Assembly (NCBI GenBank): GCA_963760935.1
Contig: CAVXFB010000008.1
Location: forward strand, 1,326,680-1,390,679
Source: CAVXFB01 sp963760935
Lineage (GTDB): Bacteria; Planctomycetota; Planctomycetia; Pirellulales; Thermoguttaceae
DNA length: 64,000 nt
Reading direction: 5' to 3'
Shown in pieces: positions 44,961 through 55,458 of this stretch; the first letter of the stretch is position 1, and each line of letters starts with the position of its first letter. Below the pieces are notes generated by a model. It was not told the origin of the DNA and ran no database searches. It saw only the letters and a list, made by a program, of their open reading frames with translations. Position numbers and translations under genes: made by a program.

Positions 44961-45148
44961 CGAGGTTATAGCGAGGAATTGGACAGGATTTGGGACAGGT
45001 AAGTTCGGACGATGAGCCGCAGCTTGTAGTTCCTGTAAATCTTGTCCAGTAACGTTCTCTCCATGAATTTCGGGGCAACACGGCGACTATACAATTACTT
45101 GGAGCAAGAGGCGCGTACACTTTCCGCAGCCAGATTGGGAGCGTAGCG

Positions 45149-46816
45149 ATGTCGATAGCCGAAAACCAGCCAACTATCTCCGGCATCTCGATCGGCGATT
45201 ACTTGATTCGCCGGCTTCAGGATTTTGGCGTGCGCGATATTTTCGGCATTCCGGGCGATTACGTTCTTAGCTTCTATGCGATGTTGGAGAAGAGCCCGAT
45301 TCGTTTGGTCGGCTGCACGCGGGAAGACTGCGCCGGTTTTGCCGCCGACGCCTACGCCCGGCTCAACGGCATCGGGGCGGTGTGCGTCACCTATTGCGTT
45401 GGTGGGCTAAGCCTGTGCAACTCGGTTGCCGGGGCGTATGCCGAGAAGTCGCCGGTCGTCGTGATCAGCGGGGCGCCGGGCGTGCGCGAGCGATTCAACA
45501 ATCCGCTCTTGCATCATCGCGTCAAGGATTTCCATACGCAGGCGGAGGTGTTCCGGCGGATCTGCTGCGCCGAGGCCGAGCTGGAGGACCCGCATACGGC
45601 CCTGCGCGAAATCGATCGCGTCTTGGCCGCCGTCGTGCGACACCGACGGCCGGGCTATATCGAGCTGCCTCGCGATATGGTGGGCGTCGTGCCCGATGGG
45701 CTCCACACACCCAGTCGCCGCATCCCGACCAGTGATCCCGAAGTTCTGACCGAGGCCGTCGCCGAGGCTGTCCGTCGTATTTCGGCCAGCCAGAGGCCGG
45801 TGATCATCGCCGGTGTCGAAGTGCATCGATTTGGGTTGCAGGACGAGTTGCTGACGTTCGCCGAGGGCGCCGGCATTCCGATCACCGCCACGATGTTGGG
45901 CAAGAGCGTCATCAGCGAACAGCATCCATTGTTTGTGGGCATTTACGAAGGGGCCTTGGGCCGCGAAGAGGTCACGCAGTTTGTCGAGGGGAGCGATTGC
46001 GTGCTGCTGCTGGGCGAGTTCATGACCGACATCAACATGGGCGTCTTTACGGCCAGCCTCGTTCCGGCCCAGTGCATTTACGCCACCAGCGAAACGCTGC
46101 GCATCAGCCATCATCATTTCAACGGCGTGCTGCTGGGCGACTTCATTAAGGGGCTTTCCGATGCCGGACTCAAGACGCCGCCGCGCAAGCTGCCGCCGCG
46201 ACGCGAGGTCTCCGATCAGCCGTTCCAGCTTCGGCCCAACGATCCGATTACGATCCGCCGGCTCATTGTGCGGCTGAACGAGGCCCTCGGCGACAACCAC
46301 GTGATTATTGCCGATCCGGGCGACGCCTTGTTCGCCTCTAGCGAACTGGTAATCCATCGCCAGACTGAGTTCATCAGCCCGGCGTACTACACGTCGATGG
46401 GTTTTGCCGTGCCGGCGGCTCTGGGGGCAATGGTCGCGCGGCCGAGCTTACGGCCCATCGTGCTGGTCGGCGACGGCGCGTTTCAAATGACTGGCATGGA
46501 ACTGTCGTCGATCATCCGACATGGTTTCTGTCCGGTGGTGATCGTCTTGGATAATGAGGGCTATGGCACTGAGCGGCAACTGCATCCTGGCCAGCATAAA
46601 TTCAACGACATCCAGCCGTGGCGCTATCACAAGCTGCCGGAAGTTCTCGGTGGAGGCCGCGGCTACGACATTCGCACGGAAGGTGATTTTGAGGACGCCT
46701 TGCGATCCGCGCTGGCCGATACCGCACAGATGCACCTGCTGCACGTTCATCTGGACGTGAACGATCGCAGCCCAACGCTAGAGCGGCTGGCTGAGAAGCT
46801 GCGAGTACGGGTGTGA
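45149..46816 (+). CDS. thiamine-diphosphate enzyme, pyruvate/indolepyruvate decarboxylase type
   Basis: 555 residues, a complete TPP enzyme. N-terminal domain GIPGDYVLSFYAMLE with the cofactor Glu in TREDCAGFAADAYAR (about 52), and the HH pair LLHHRVKDFHTQ typical of PDC/IPDC. Central domain VIIAGVEVHRFGLQ. C-terminal TPP-binding motif VGDGAFQMTGMELSSI ... NEGYGTE (about 437-475, GDG...N). Alpha-keto-acid decarboxylases give aldehydes and CO2. Which keto acid is used cannot be settled; a partner alcohol dehydrogenase is not nearby. Confidence 0.85.
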   Translation: MSIAENQPTISGISIGDYLIRRLQDFGVRDIFGIPGDYVLSFYAMLEKSPIRLVGCTREDCAGFAADAYARLNGIGAVCVTYCVGGLSLCNSVAGAYAEKSPVVVISGAPGVRERFNNPLLHHRVKDFHTQAEVFRRICCAEAELEDPHTALREIDRVLAAVVRHRRPGYIELPRDMVGVVPDGLHTPSRRIPTSDPEVLTEAVAEAVRRISASQRPVIIAGVEVHRFGLQDELLTFAEGAGIPITATMLGKSVISEQHPLFVGIYEGALGREEVTQFVEGSDCVLLLGEFMTDINMGVFTASLVPAQCIYATSETLRISHHHFNGVLLGDFIKGLSDAGLKTPPRKLPPRREVSDQPFQLRPNDPITIRRLIVRLNEALGDNHVIIADPGDALFASSELVIHRQTEFISPAYYTSMGFAVPAALGAMVARPSLRPIVLVGDGAFQMTGMELSSIIRHGFCPVVIVLDNEGYGTERQLHPGQHKFNDIQPWRYHKLPEVLGGGRGYDIRTEGDFEDALRSALADTAQMHLLHVHLDVNDRSPTLERLAEKLRVRV

Positions 46817-47182
46817 GATCACGTGTCGCCCTGGCGTTCTGATCGCAGCGACGAATCTGGGTTCGTGGCGGAGGCAGTGATCCTTCGCTGCGCTAAGGAT
46901 GACGTCCAATTCTCGATTATTCACGTTCAGAAAGGCAATGCAACATCTTGGCAATGCGATGAACGAGAATTTGCTTGCAATGCAGGGCCGACGTGCCGTC
47001 GGCTGCTAAACGAATAAGGATGACGTCCAATTCTCGATTATTCACGTTCAGAAAGGCAATGCAACATCTTGGCAATGCGATGGACAAGAATTTGCCTGCA
47101 ATGCAGGGCCGACGCGCCGTCGGCCGCTAAACGAATGTCGCATTACTATCGTGAGAGCCAATAGCTGCCCGCCAATGCGCGT
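46817..47182. other. intergenic region with a tandem duplication
   Basis: Apart from GATCCTTCGCTGCGCT (a dispersed repeat at 46880-46895), almost all of it is the 121-bp direct duplication at 46894-47135. No gene. Confidence 0.6.
46894..47135. repeat. 121-bp tandem duplication
   Basis: Copies 46894-47014 and 47015-47135 are aligned without gaps with only a handful of differences (for example GAACGAGAATTTGCTT against GGACAAGAATTTGCCT). Each unit ends with a hairpin GCCGACG-TGC-CGTCGGC (the TGC is CGC in copy two). No coding content. Confidence 0.85.
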
Positions 47183-48370
47183 CTAAACTTTGATATAGAT
47201 GCCCCGGCGATACAGCACGCTCATGATGCCCATCCAGACGAGCACGAAGGCGATGGCGAAAAGCATGGAGCCAACGTACGGACCCGTCCAAGAAGCTAGC
47301 CCTTGGTATAGGTAAGTTTTCAGGTCCACCAGTTTCCCGTCGCCACCAGTGATGTTGATCGCTTCTAGCGTTTGTCGCGATATCATGCTGCCCACCCAGA
47401 CGGCGATCGCGTTCGTGCCGAACACCATTAGCGGCGGCGTCCACCAGCGGCTCTTGCGTATGTCGACCAGGTAATAGCACGTAGCGAGCGTAATGAGCGA
47501 CATTCCGGCCATCAAGAGGACGTACGAACTTGTCCAGATGGCCTGAGTGATGAGAAACGTAATGCTCCACGCGGCGCCGAGGCAAACTCCATAGGTGCCG
47601 TATAGATACATGTTGACCGCCTTTTCCAACGGTGTCGCCGCCGATCTCAAATACTGACCGGTCAGAACGCCGATCAGTGCCGTGACCAACGCCGGCAGGG
47701 TGCTCAGAATCCCTTTGGTTTCGAGCTTGTCGAATTGCATGTGACCCGCCATCAAGCGAAGATCAATGTACTGCGTCCAATTCCCTACGGGCTTGTCGAG
47801 GACGCCAGCGCCATAGCCGGGTACGGGCACGAATCGCAGCAGGATGTAGTAGAGCACCAGGATCGAAGCGGAGATAATCACCAGCCCCTTGGGCTTGAAT
47901 CTGAGGTACAAGAATGACGCGCCGAGGTAACAGATCGCGATCCTTTGCAGCACGCCCAGGTAGCGAAGCTTGGAAAGGTCGTAATATGGGAATGCGCCCA
48001 TCACCAGCCCCAGCACAAACAGGATCACCGAACGCTGAATGATGTGGGACCACAGTTGCCGTTCGCTCATTCCGCGTGCAAGCCGGCTCTCGAGCGCGTA
48101 GGGAATGGCGACGCCGACGATGAAGATAAAAAACGGAAACGCCAGATCGGCGAGGCCCCAGCCGCTCCAGTTCGCGTGGTCGACGCCGGGATACATGCGA
48201 CTGTGGTCGCCGTGGCTATTGACGAAAACCATGACGACAAGCGTCAAGCCGCGGAAGACGTCTAAGGATTGCAGCCTTTCTCGCTTGGGCGCAATAGTTT
48301 GATGTGGAGCGATGTCAGCGGTCGACTTCTGCGGCACATCTTTTTTTTTCACGTCTTGGTCGTACGTCAT
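47183..48370 (-). CDS. membrane acyltransferase, HGSNAT-like (DUF5009 type)
   Basis: 395 residues, about ten hydrophobic helices. The N-terminal RLQSLDVFRGLTLVVMVFVN (about 33-52) and LAFPFFIFIVGVAIPYAL, RSVILFVLGLVMGAFPY and GVLQRIAICYLGASF are the hallmarks of heparan-alpha-glucosaminide N-acetyltransferase-like proteins. They move an acetyl group across the membrane to amino sugars or glycans. The start overlaps the stop of the upstream secreted protein gene by 4 bp (ATGA), so both probably serve glycan handling. Confidence 0.82.
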   Translation of the reverse strand: MTYDQDVKKKDVPQKSTADIAPHQTIAPKRERLQSLDVFRGLTLVVMVFVNSHGDHSRMYPGVDHANWSGWGLADLAFPFFIFIVGVAIPYALESRLARGMSERQLWSHIIQRSVILFVLGLVMGAFPYYDLSKLRYLGVLQRIAICYLGASFLYLRFKPKGLVIISASILVLYYILLRFVPVPGYGAGVLDKPVGNWTQYIDLRLMAGHMQFDKLETKGILSTLPALVTALIGVLTGQYLRSAATPLEKAVNMYLYGTYGVCLGAAWSITFLITQAIWTSSYVLLMAGMSLITLATCYYLVDIRKSRWWTPPLMVFGTNAIAVWVGSMISRQTLEAINITGGDGKLVDLKTYLYQGLASWTGPYVGSMLFAIAFVLVWMGIMSVLYRRGIYIKV

Positions 48371-49812
48371 TTGGTCGGTTTGGAAGGAGGAAGTTGCTGG
48401 TTAATCGTGGGCTGCACGTCGGACGCGGCCGTATCGCCGGGGAAACCGAGCGATCTGAATTGCTGAAATTCGTTCTGCACAGCGGTGAAAACGGGGCTGC
48501 CCGGCCGTTTGTCCAGGCAATACGTGACCACGCCGTCACACCGTCCGTCGCGCCAAGCTTGCAGACACATCCGCACCCACTCGGCGATCCGCTCGGGGGT
48601 GGCTGGGGCGCCGTGGCGCTGACGAAATTCAGACGTTTGCGCTGCGGTCATCACAATGATCGGTATATGGAACTGCCGTTGGCCCGGCTTCAGTTCTGCT
48701 CCGAAGCCGACCTGGAACGGGCCTTTTCGGCTGGCCGTCCATTTCTCCGGCTGGTCAAATCCCACGAGCTGCAATCCTTCCGGCTTGAGCCCGCGCAAGC
48801 TCCACCGAATCGCGAAATTGCCCACGCCCTTCTTATCTTGCACGCGGAAATCGATTTTGACGCGGGCTTTTCCTTGAACCTGCTTCGTCACATCGACATC
48901 GACCTCCTGCCAGGCCGGGGTTCCGCCGGAGACGTCATCCTCCCAGACGACGGCATCGTCGACGCGGAGTTGCTTGAAATGGTAACCTGGCACCTTGCGG
49001 GTGAATTGTTCGCACTGGGTGAAGCGAATGCGATAGTTGGGAGATTTAAGCACTGTGGCCTCTTGCACGGCGGCGCCGTAGTCGCCGGCGTGCGTCGTTG
49101 TATTGCTGTCCAGATTGATTTCGGTGGAACGCGCAAGGCACACGTCATTGAGCACCGCCCATGCAGAATCAATGTCGGTGCGGTCGCGGGGATACGCCAC
49201 GATGACACCGTCGATCACCTCGCGATATTTGTCCACAAACTCCCGTGTGATATCGTGGAAGTACATCAGCGGCAGGAAGCGGAAATCGGGGCGAGATTTT
49301 TTGGCCGCTGCCTGCATCTGGTGAAGGTAGTCTGGGGTAAACACGGTTAAATTCTGGCAGAAATCATCGATCGCCCACGCCTTGAGGTTGGGGTGCTTCA
49401 GTGAGAGCTTCCCCAGTTCGTCGCCCCACCGGACGTAGTCGAGGCGGAAGGGTTCGGAATAGGTGCCGCCAGCCCGTGGTCCGCTTTCCGTAGGCGGCAA
49501 CAGGTAGACCCACACGTCGATCCCGGCCGCCGCGGCCTTTGGCAGAAACAACTGCAAGTCTTCCCAATCCCGCTTCCCGTAACCAATGAGCCAATAGCAG
49601 GTAGTATCGCCCAATTCCTTCAGACGCGTGACCATCGCGTCGGTATCAATGCGCCGGTCCGGACCGCGCAACTGCGCACCGTAATCGGCCAGGTGATGGC
49701 GGAGAAAGGACTGACGAGCTTGGCCACCGGACGACGCCGGCTGTGCCGCCAGACACGCAGGGGCTGACATGATTGCGGATAGAGCGAGAGAACTAAGGAC
49801 TGCGACTCGCAT
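48367..49812 (-). CDS. secreted TIM-barrel-like protein of unknown activity
   Basis: 481 residues. A signal peptide (MRVAVLSSLALSAIMSAPACLAA) is followed by a barrel-like domain (TYCWLIGYGKRDWEDL-like start, AAAAGIDVWVYLLPPTES, LKAWAIDDFCQNL, FRFLPLMYFHDI, IDGVIVAYPRD; about 60-215) and then a beta-sandwich part. The Asp pair in AIDDF lies where glycosidase-like barrels keep a catalytic acid, but no named family was recognised. Translationally coupled to the acyltransferase. Glycan breakdown or modification is a reasonable guess. Confidence 0.65.
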   Translation of the reverse strand: MRVAVLSSLALSAIMSAPACLAAQPASSGGQARQSFLRHHLADYGAQLRGPDRRIDTDAMVTRLKELGDTTCYWLIGYGKRDWEDLQLFLPKAAAAGIDVWVYLLPPTESGPRAGGTYSEPFRLDYVRWGDELGKLSLKHPNLKAWAIDDFCQNLTVFTPDYLHQMQAAAKKSRPDFRFLPLMYFHDITREFVDKYREVIDGVIVAYPRDRTDIDSAWAVLNDVCLARSTEINLDSNTTTHAGDYGAAVQEATVLKSPNYRIRFTQCEQFTRKVPGYHFKQLRVDDAVVWEDDVSGGTPAWQEVDVDVTKQVQGKARVKIDFRVQDKKGVGNFAIRWSLRGLKPEGLQLVGFDQPEKWTASRKGPFQVGFGAELKPGQRQFHIPIIVMTAAQTSEFRQRHGAPATPERIAEWVRMCLQAWRDGRCDGVVTYCLDKRPGSPVFTAVQNEFQQFRSLGFPGDTAASDVQPTINQQLPPSKPTK

Positions 49813-50181
49813 AAAGACTCCTGTGGCGCAAAAGGTGGGTCGGTTAGCGCAAGGTGTGTGTCCAAGTCGGCATCATTTTCGCTGCGGGACGGACGCGCGT
49901 CAAGCATTCTTGCGTGCCCTGTGCGCACCGGCGGATTTTTGACGGCCAAACGCCCAACGGAGCTCAGTCTGAGTGATCGCCTCCGGAATACGATGTGTGG
50001 CGTTGTGTTGCTGGCAAACGGGCAGTTTGAGCTGTGCCATGTGCCGTCTCTTGACTTGTTTTTTCTTCCGCGTTAAATCTCACTCAACAGTGCGAATGAG
50101 CGCGAGCGATGCGTGTAAATGCCGAATTGCCATGCGTTTATGGCAATCTATGCCGTCTCAAAGAATTTCCGTGAAGGGATG
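49813..50181. other. intergenic region upstream of the 16S promoter
   Basis: About 370 bp between the divergent secreted-protein gene and the rRNA promoter. AT-richer text around 50055-50100. No gene or hairpin recognised; an upstream activating region for rRNA transcription could be here but no motif is clear. Confidence 0.35.
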
Positions 50182-50209
50182 TTGACGCCACTCCGAGATA
50201 CGTTAGAAT
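50182..50209 (+). promoter_or_regulatory. rRNA promoter
   Basis: TTGACG at 50182-50187, 16 bp, TAGAAT at 50204-50209. Transcription should begin near 50216, leaving a leader of about 230 bases with boxA and the processing stem before the mature 16S. Confidence 0.6.
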
Positions 50210-50264
50210 GACATGTCTCGGATGAAGCTGCTGCGACGCAGTAGGGGAGTTCGGGAAAGCGGTT

Positions 50265-50280
50265 TGCTCTTTGACAATTT
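50265..50280 (+). promoter_or_regulatory. boxA antitermination site in the rRNA leader
   Basis: TGCTCTTTGACAATTT (50265-50280) matches the bacterial rRNA boxA consensus TGCTCTTTaACAA with one change. It would recruit NusB/S10 so that RNA polymerase reads through the 16S gene. Confidence 0.8.
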
Positions 50281-50298
50281 GGTAGTGAACAACCTCAA
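50278..50298 (+). other. left arm of the pre-16S processing stem
   Basis: TTTGGTAGTGAACAACCTCAA here can pair with 52078-52099 (TTGAGGTTACCTCACTACCAAA), with one small internal bulge. This is the RNase III-type stem that loops out the 16S precursor. Its presence on both sides proves the 16S is processed from its own short transcript. Confidence 0.75.
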
Positions 50299-50444
50299 TT
50301 CTGATTTATCAGCCAGTTCAAGACTGGTTAGAGATTAGATGGGGCGGCTCGGAATTTATTCGGAGTCGTCCGCAAAACTAGGTGAAAACCTATTCGAGCG
50401 TTAGCCAAACGCGACGGTCGGAAGACCGTGGCGGATAAGCAAAC

Positions 50445-52225
<1,781 letters not shown>

Positions 52226-52468
52226 ATGCAGGAAATCAGTCGGTTCTTTGGGATCGTCATCTCCATGTACTATGACGACCACACGCCGCCTCATTTCCAT
52301 GCTATCTACGGCTCAGAAAAGGCTGAGTTCTGCATCGACCCGCCTGGACTTCTCAAGTGAAAGTTGTCGCCGCGATCTCTGGCGCTCGTGACAGAATGAG
52401 CCGCGATCCATCAGGCGGAACTCTTAGATGTCTGGGATCGGCGCGTCACAGGGCAGAGACCCCCATAA
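52226..52468 (+). pseudogene. DUF4160 gene with two in-frame stop codons, 3' end in an IS
   Basis: ATG at 52226 begins MQEISRFFGIVISMYYDDHTPPHFHAIYG, the full DUF4160 signature. The frame stops at TGA (52358-52360) but continues in the same frame as KLSPRSLALVTE, a second TGA, then AAIHQAELLDVWDRRVTGQ, which is the normal DUF4160 C-terminus (family has Gly and Trp at the two stops). The frame ends at a TAA inside the terminal repeat of IS1111-type copy 2, so the insertion also cut its tail. DUF4160 proteins usually pair with DUF2442; none is seen. Confidence 0.75.
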
Positions 52469-53812
52469 CCGTCGCTGAGTCAAGGCCCGGATTTTTGGAT
52501 TCTTCAAAATAACAGCCACGCCGGAATGGAGAGAGGCTAGCCTGGGGTCCAGGGGGCGGCAATGAGCGCCCCTGGTCGGCGAATGGATTCGCTGAAATGT
52601 TTTGGCGGGGATGCCCGCTTCTCGTTGTGCGTTCCATCCGTTCTCGTTCGCTCCGTCGCTTTTGCGCGTCGCGCACATGGTAGACACCCATTCGTGCCGG
52701 CCGGGCCTTTGCCCCGTCGCACATTGTACTGTTCACCGGCCGCAGTGCCCAATCAACATGGCAGCGGAAGTTTCTTCCGCTAGTCCCCAGGAACGGGCCA
52801 CACGCAGCCGTGTCGGTGCGCGAAACGACGTTATCTCGTCAAGCGGCCTGGCTGGCGTGTTCACGCTGCCATCGCCGTAGCCGTTTCCAACAGATCTCCG
52901 CGAGTTTCCTGCGCCGCCGCCACCCGAGCGATCTTCGCGCCGGATCGTTTGCGTATGCGGCTGTAAAAGTTTTTCAATGCGGCGTCCTTGTGGACCGCCT
53001 TCATTGCGGCCTGAACCAGCACCCATCGCAGCCAAGGAGAACCCTGCCGCGTGATCGAACCTTGATAGCAGTGGCCGCCGGATTGGTGAACTCGCGACGT
53101 AAGGCCCGTGTAAGCGCCGACTTGCTTGGCCGTGCGGAAACGCTCGACCTCGCCGATTTCCGCGACGATCAACAGCGCCGAGTACAGGCCAATGCCGTGA
53201 ATGTCGACCAGGGCCTCGATTTGGGGAAAGACCTGCCGCATCTCCTCCAGCCGTTTGTCGAAAATGGTCATTTGTTTTGTATAATGCCGAAAGCGTTCGA
53301 GTAGTTCGTCGCGGACCATGTCTTCGATCGGCCCGAACTCTTGGCCGCGAAACCAACCCAAGCCGCGAGGACCGAAAGACGTCCGGTATGGCGACTCCCG
53401 ATTCTGCCGCGCCAGCAAGGCCCGCAACTGAATCTTGACTTCCGCCAAGTGTCTTCCGAGCCTGGCACGACCTCGCGTCAAGATCGCGCAACTGCTGGTA
53501 TGGTTCCGGCGGGATGTAGGCCAGGGGAATCTGGTCGATTCGCAGGAGATTGGCCAGCAACTGGGCGTCGAGCTTGTCGGTCTTCGTGCGGCGTTGTATC
53601 ATGGCCCGCAGACGCATGCGGATGAGCCACGAGAACCGTGCCATGAGGACGCAGCAGCTCGTACAGCCAGCGATAGGTTCCCGTAGGCTTCGATGACTGC
53701 GCGAAATGCTCCCAATGCCTTCACGGTGTCGAGTATCGTCGCGGTGTCGGAGCAAGGGATGGTGATCGGATTCATGGCTTCACCAGCGTCGTTGACGGCC
53801 GCAAAAACCACA

Positions 53813-53821
53813 GTCGCGCGA
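53813..53821. repeat. 9-bp target duplication, left copy
   Basis: GTCGCGCGA at 53813-53821 is repeated at 54857-54865, exactly flanking the IS903-type element. Removing the element and one copy restores the transposase reading HRAT-VVFAAVND. Confidence 0.88.
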
Positions 53822-54856
53822 GGTCTTGTCGAGCTATTTAAGCGTTTGATGCGTAGAACAAGGAGGATTTGAATAACAGGAAACGTCTTGAAGGAGTCTC
53901 GACATGGCCGGTACACGGAAAGGTACGTACAAAATCACAAATTGGAGCAAGTACAACGAGTCGCTCGTGCAACGCGGGTCGATTACCTTCTGGTTTTGCG
54001 AAGAAACGATCGAAAAATGGCGTCACGATAACGCAAATCCCGGAGTTGGGCATCCGTTTGTGTACAGCGACACCGCCGTCGAATGTTTGCTCGTTCTGCG
54101 AGAGCTGTTTCAACTGCCGTACCGCCAAACCGAAGGACTCGGCAAATCGCTCGTCGAACTGATGCGAATCGAACTCGATATTCCAGACTACACGTCGCTG
54201 GCCAAGCGGGCTGCCAAAATGGGCATCTCGCTCGACATTGCGAAACACACGGGATCGATCGACGTGGTCGTCGATAGCACTGGCCTGAAGGTTTTCGGGG
54301 AAGGCGAATGGAAGATGCGCAAACACGGCAAGAGCAAACGCCGTACTTGGCGAAAATTGCATCTGGCGGTGAACCCCGATACGCACGAGATCGAAGCGGA
54401 GACATTGACGGACAATAGTTGCGACGATGGCGGCCAAGTGGATGCCCTTTTGGATCAAGTGGTGGGCAAGATCGATGGATTTTACGGCGACGGCGCTTAC
54501 GACAAATGGAAGGTCTATGAAACGCTGGCCAAGCGGAGGATCAAGGCGATTGTTCCACCGCAGCGGAACGCAAAGATTAAGCAGCACGGCAATTCGAGCG
54601 GTCGTCCGCTGTCGCGGGACGTGGCGATCCGAGCGATCCGCCGTCGCGGACGTCGGCGATGGAAGGAAGATGTCGGCTATCATCGCCGCAGCCTTTCGGA
54701 AACAGCCATGTATCGGATGAAATGCTGTTTTGGCGACCACTTGAAAAACCGCGAAATCCACAATCAACGCACCGAAACGCGACTGCGAAGTAAAATCCTC
54801 AATAAATTCACTCGCCTCGGACTTCCCGCGTTCGAGTGGAATTAGTCAACAAGGCC
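53822..54856 (+). mobile_element. IS5-family insertion sequence, IS903 group
   Basis: 1035 bp. Ends are GGTCTTGTCGAGCTATTT (left) and, on the other strand, GGCCTTGTTGACTAATTC (right), imperfect terminal repeats of the IS903 type (GGCTTTGTTGAATAAATC). A 9-bp target duplication, as in IS903. It holds one complete transposase gene and no cargo, and sits inside the transposase gene of an IS1111-type element. Confidence 0.92.
53904..54845 (+). CDS. IS903-type DDE transposase (IS5 family)
   Basis: 313 residues, AAGGAG 8 bases before the ATG. The N-terminus YKITNWSKYNESLVQRGSITFWF is the IS903 pattern. DDE residues: Asp in VVVDSTGLKVFGEGEWK (about 117-133), Asp in FYGDGAYDKWKVYE (about 191-204), and Glu in YHRRSLSETAMYRMKCCFG (about 260-278). 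It catalyses cut-and-paste transposition. The frame is complete, so the element may still move. Confidence 0.95.
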   Translation: MAGTRKGTYKITNWSKYNESLVQRGSITFWFCEETIEKWRHDNANPGVGHPFVYSDTAVECLLVLRELFQLPYRQTEGLGKSLVELMRIELDIPDYTSLAKRAAKMGISLDIAKHTGSIDVVVDSTGLKVFGEGEWKMRKHGKSKRRTWRKLHLAVNPDTHEIEAETLTDNSCDDGGQVDALLDQVVGKIDGFYGDGAYDKWKVYETLAKRRIKAIVPPQRNAKIKQHGNSSGRPLSRDVAIRAIRRRGRRRWKEDVGYHRRSLSETAMYRMKCCFGDHLKNREIHNQRTETRLRSKILNKFTRLGLPAFEWN

Positions 54857-54978
54857 GTCGCGCGATGCAAGTCGATTCCGACATGCCACATGATACAGCT
54901 CCTTGTTTGGTGGGCGACGGATGAAGTTGACACCTCAAACGTAGCCCGCCGGCAAGGGGCCTTTCACGCGGCGGTCAT

Positions 54979-55458
54979 AGTATCAGCATACATAATTAGC
55001 GACGTGATTGGTTGGTTGTGCTAGGGAGAAGATTAATGGGGACCGGCCAGCAGTGGCGCCCGGCGGAAACGAACAAGGGCCGCGTAGCGGCGCTACGATC
55101 GCGCCCATCAGGCGATTGTGATGCCGCTACGCGGCATCGGCCGAACGATTCTGCTTCCGGGGGTTGCGTTTCGCTCCGCCCCATAGGCATCAAGTTAAGG
55201 AAAAATCGCCGCAAATGGATTCGAGGAAGAGAGTATGGAGGGAACACTAATTCTCGCTGATCCTCGCTAACCTCCTCAATCAGCGCCAATTAGTGGCGTT
55301 TAGTGTTCCCCAGTTTCATTCCGTCTTCCTTGTTTCGATAGTATTTCCTTAACTTGATGCGTATGAGGTTGCGCTTCGCCTGCGCCCCCGGCTACTCACG
55401 GCTTGCCGCTCCGCGGCATCGGTGGCGACGGCGACTACGGGAGATTGCGCCCGCCTCT
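54979..55458. other. repeat-filled intergenic region
   Basis: Begins with the outer flank of the IS copy. The segment 55080-55141 has CGCGTAGCGGCGCTACGATCG and CCGCTACGCGGCATCGG, an inverted pair. The palindrome 55240-55310 follows. No gene seen. Confidence 0.5.
55240..55310. repeat. palindrome with 11-bp perfect arms
   Basis: GGGAACACTAA at 55240-55250 and TTAGTGTTCCC at 55300-55310; between them CGCTGATCCTCGCT and AGCGCCAATTAGTGGCG give weaker inner pairing. Confidence 0.65.

Larger units (their letters stand above)
52839..54891 (-). pseudogene. IS110/IS1111-family transposase, interrupted
   Basis: The start is at 54891: MWHVGIDLHRAT, then the reading is cut by an IS903-type element (53822-54856) and resumes at about 53812 as TVVFAAVNDAGEAMNP. 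Four further shifts are visible, near 53680, 53620, 53480 and at the GCGC 52911-52914. The middle part (DIHGIGLYSALLIVAEIGE, QVGAYTGLTSRVHQSGG) is still well kept and close to copy 1. With several independent lesions this gene is truly dead, unlike the single-break genes elsewhere. Confidence 0.88.
52465..54978 (-). mobile_element. IS110-family element of the IS1111 group, copy 2 (decayed and interrupted)
   Basis: Subterminal repeats ATAACCGTCGC (52465-52475) and GCGGCGGTCAT (54968-54978) correspond to those of copy 1. Without the 1044 bp added by the inner IS and its target duplication the element is about 1470 bp, close to copy 1 (about 1432 bp between the same points). The two copies differ widely, so copy 2 is an old relative, not a recent duplicate. 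Confidence 0.85.

Noticed and set aside
52358..52396. selenocysteine or recoded TGA in the DUF4160 gene
   Set aside because: Family residues at the two sites are Gly and Trp, not Cys, there is no reason for a SECIS-like element, and other genes here use TGA as a normal stop.
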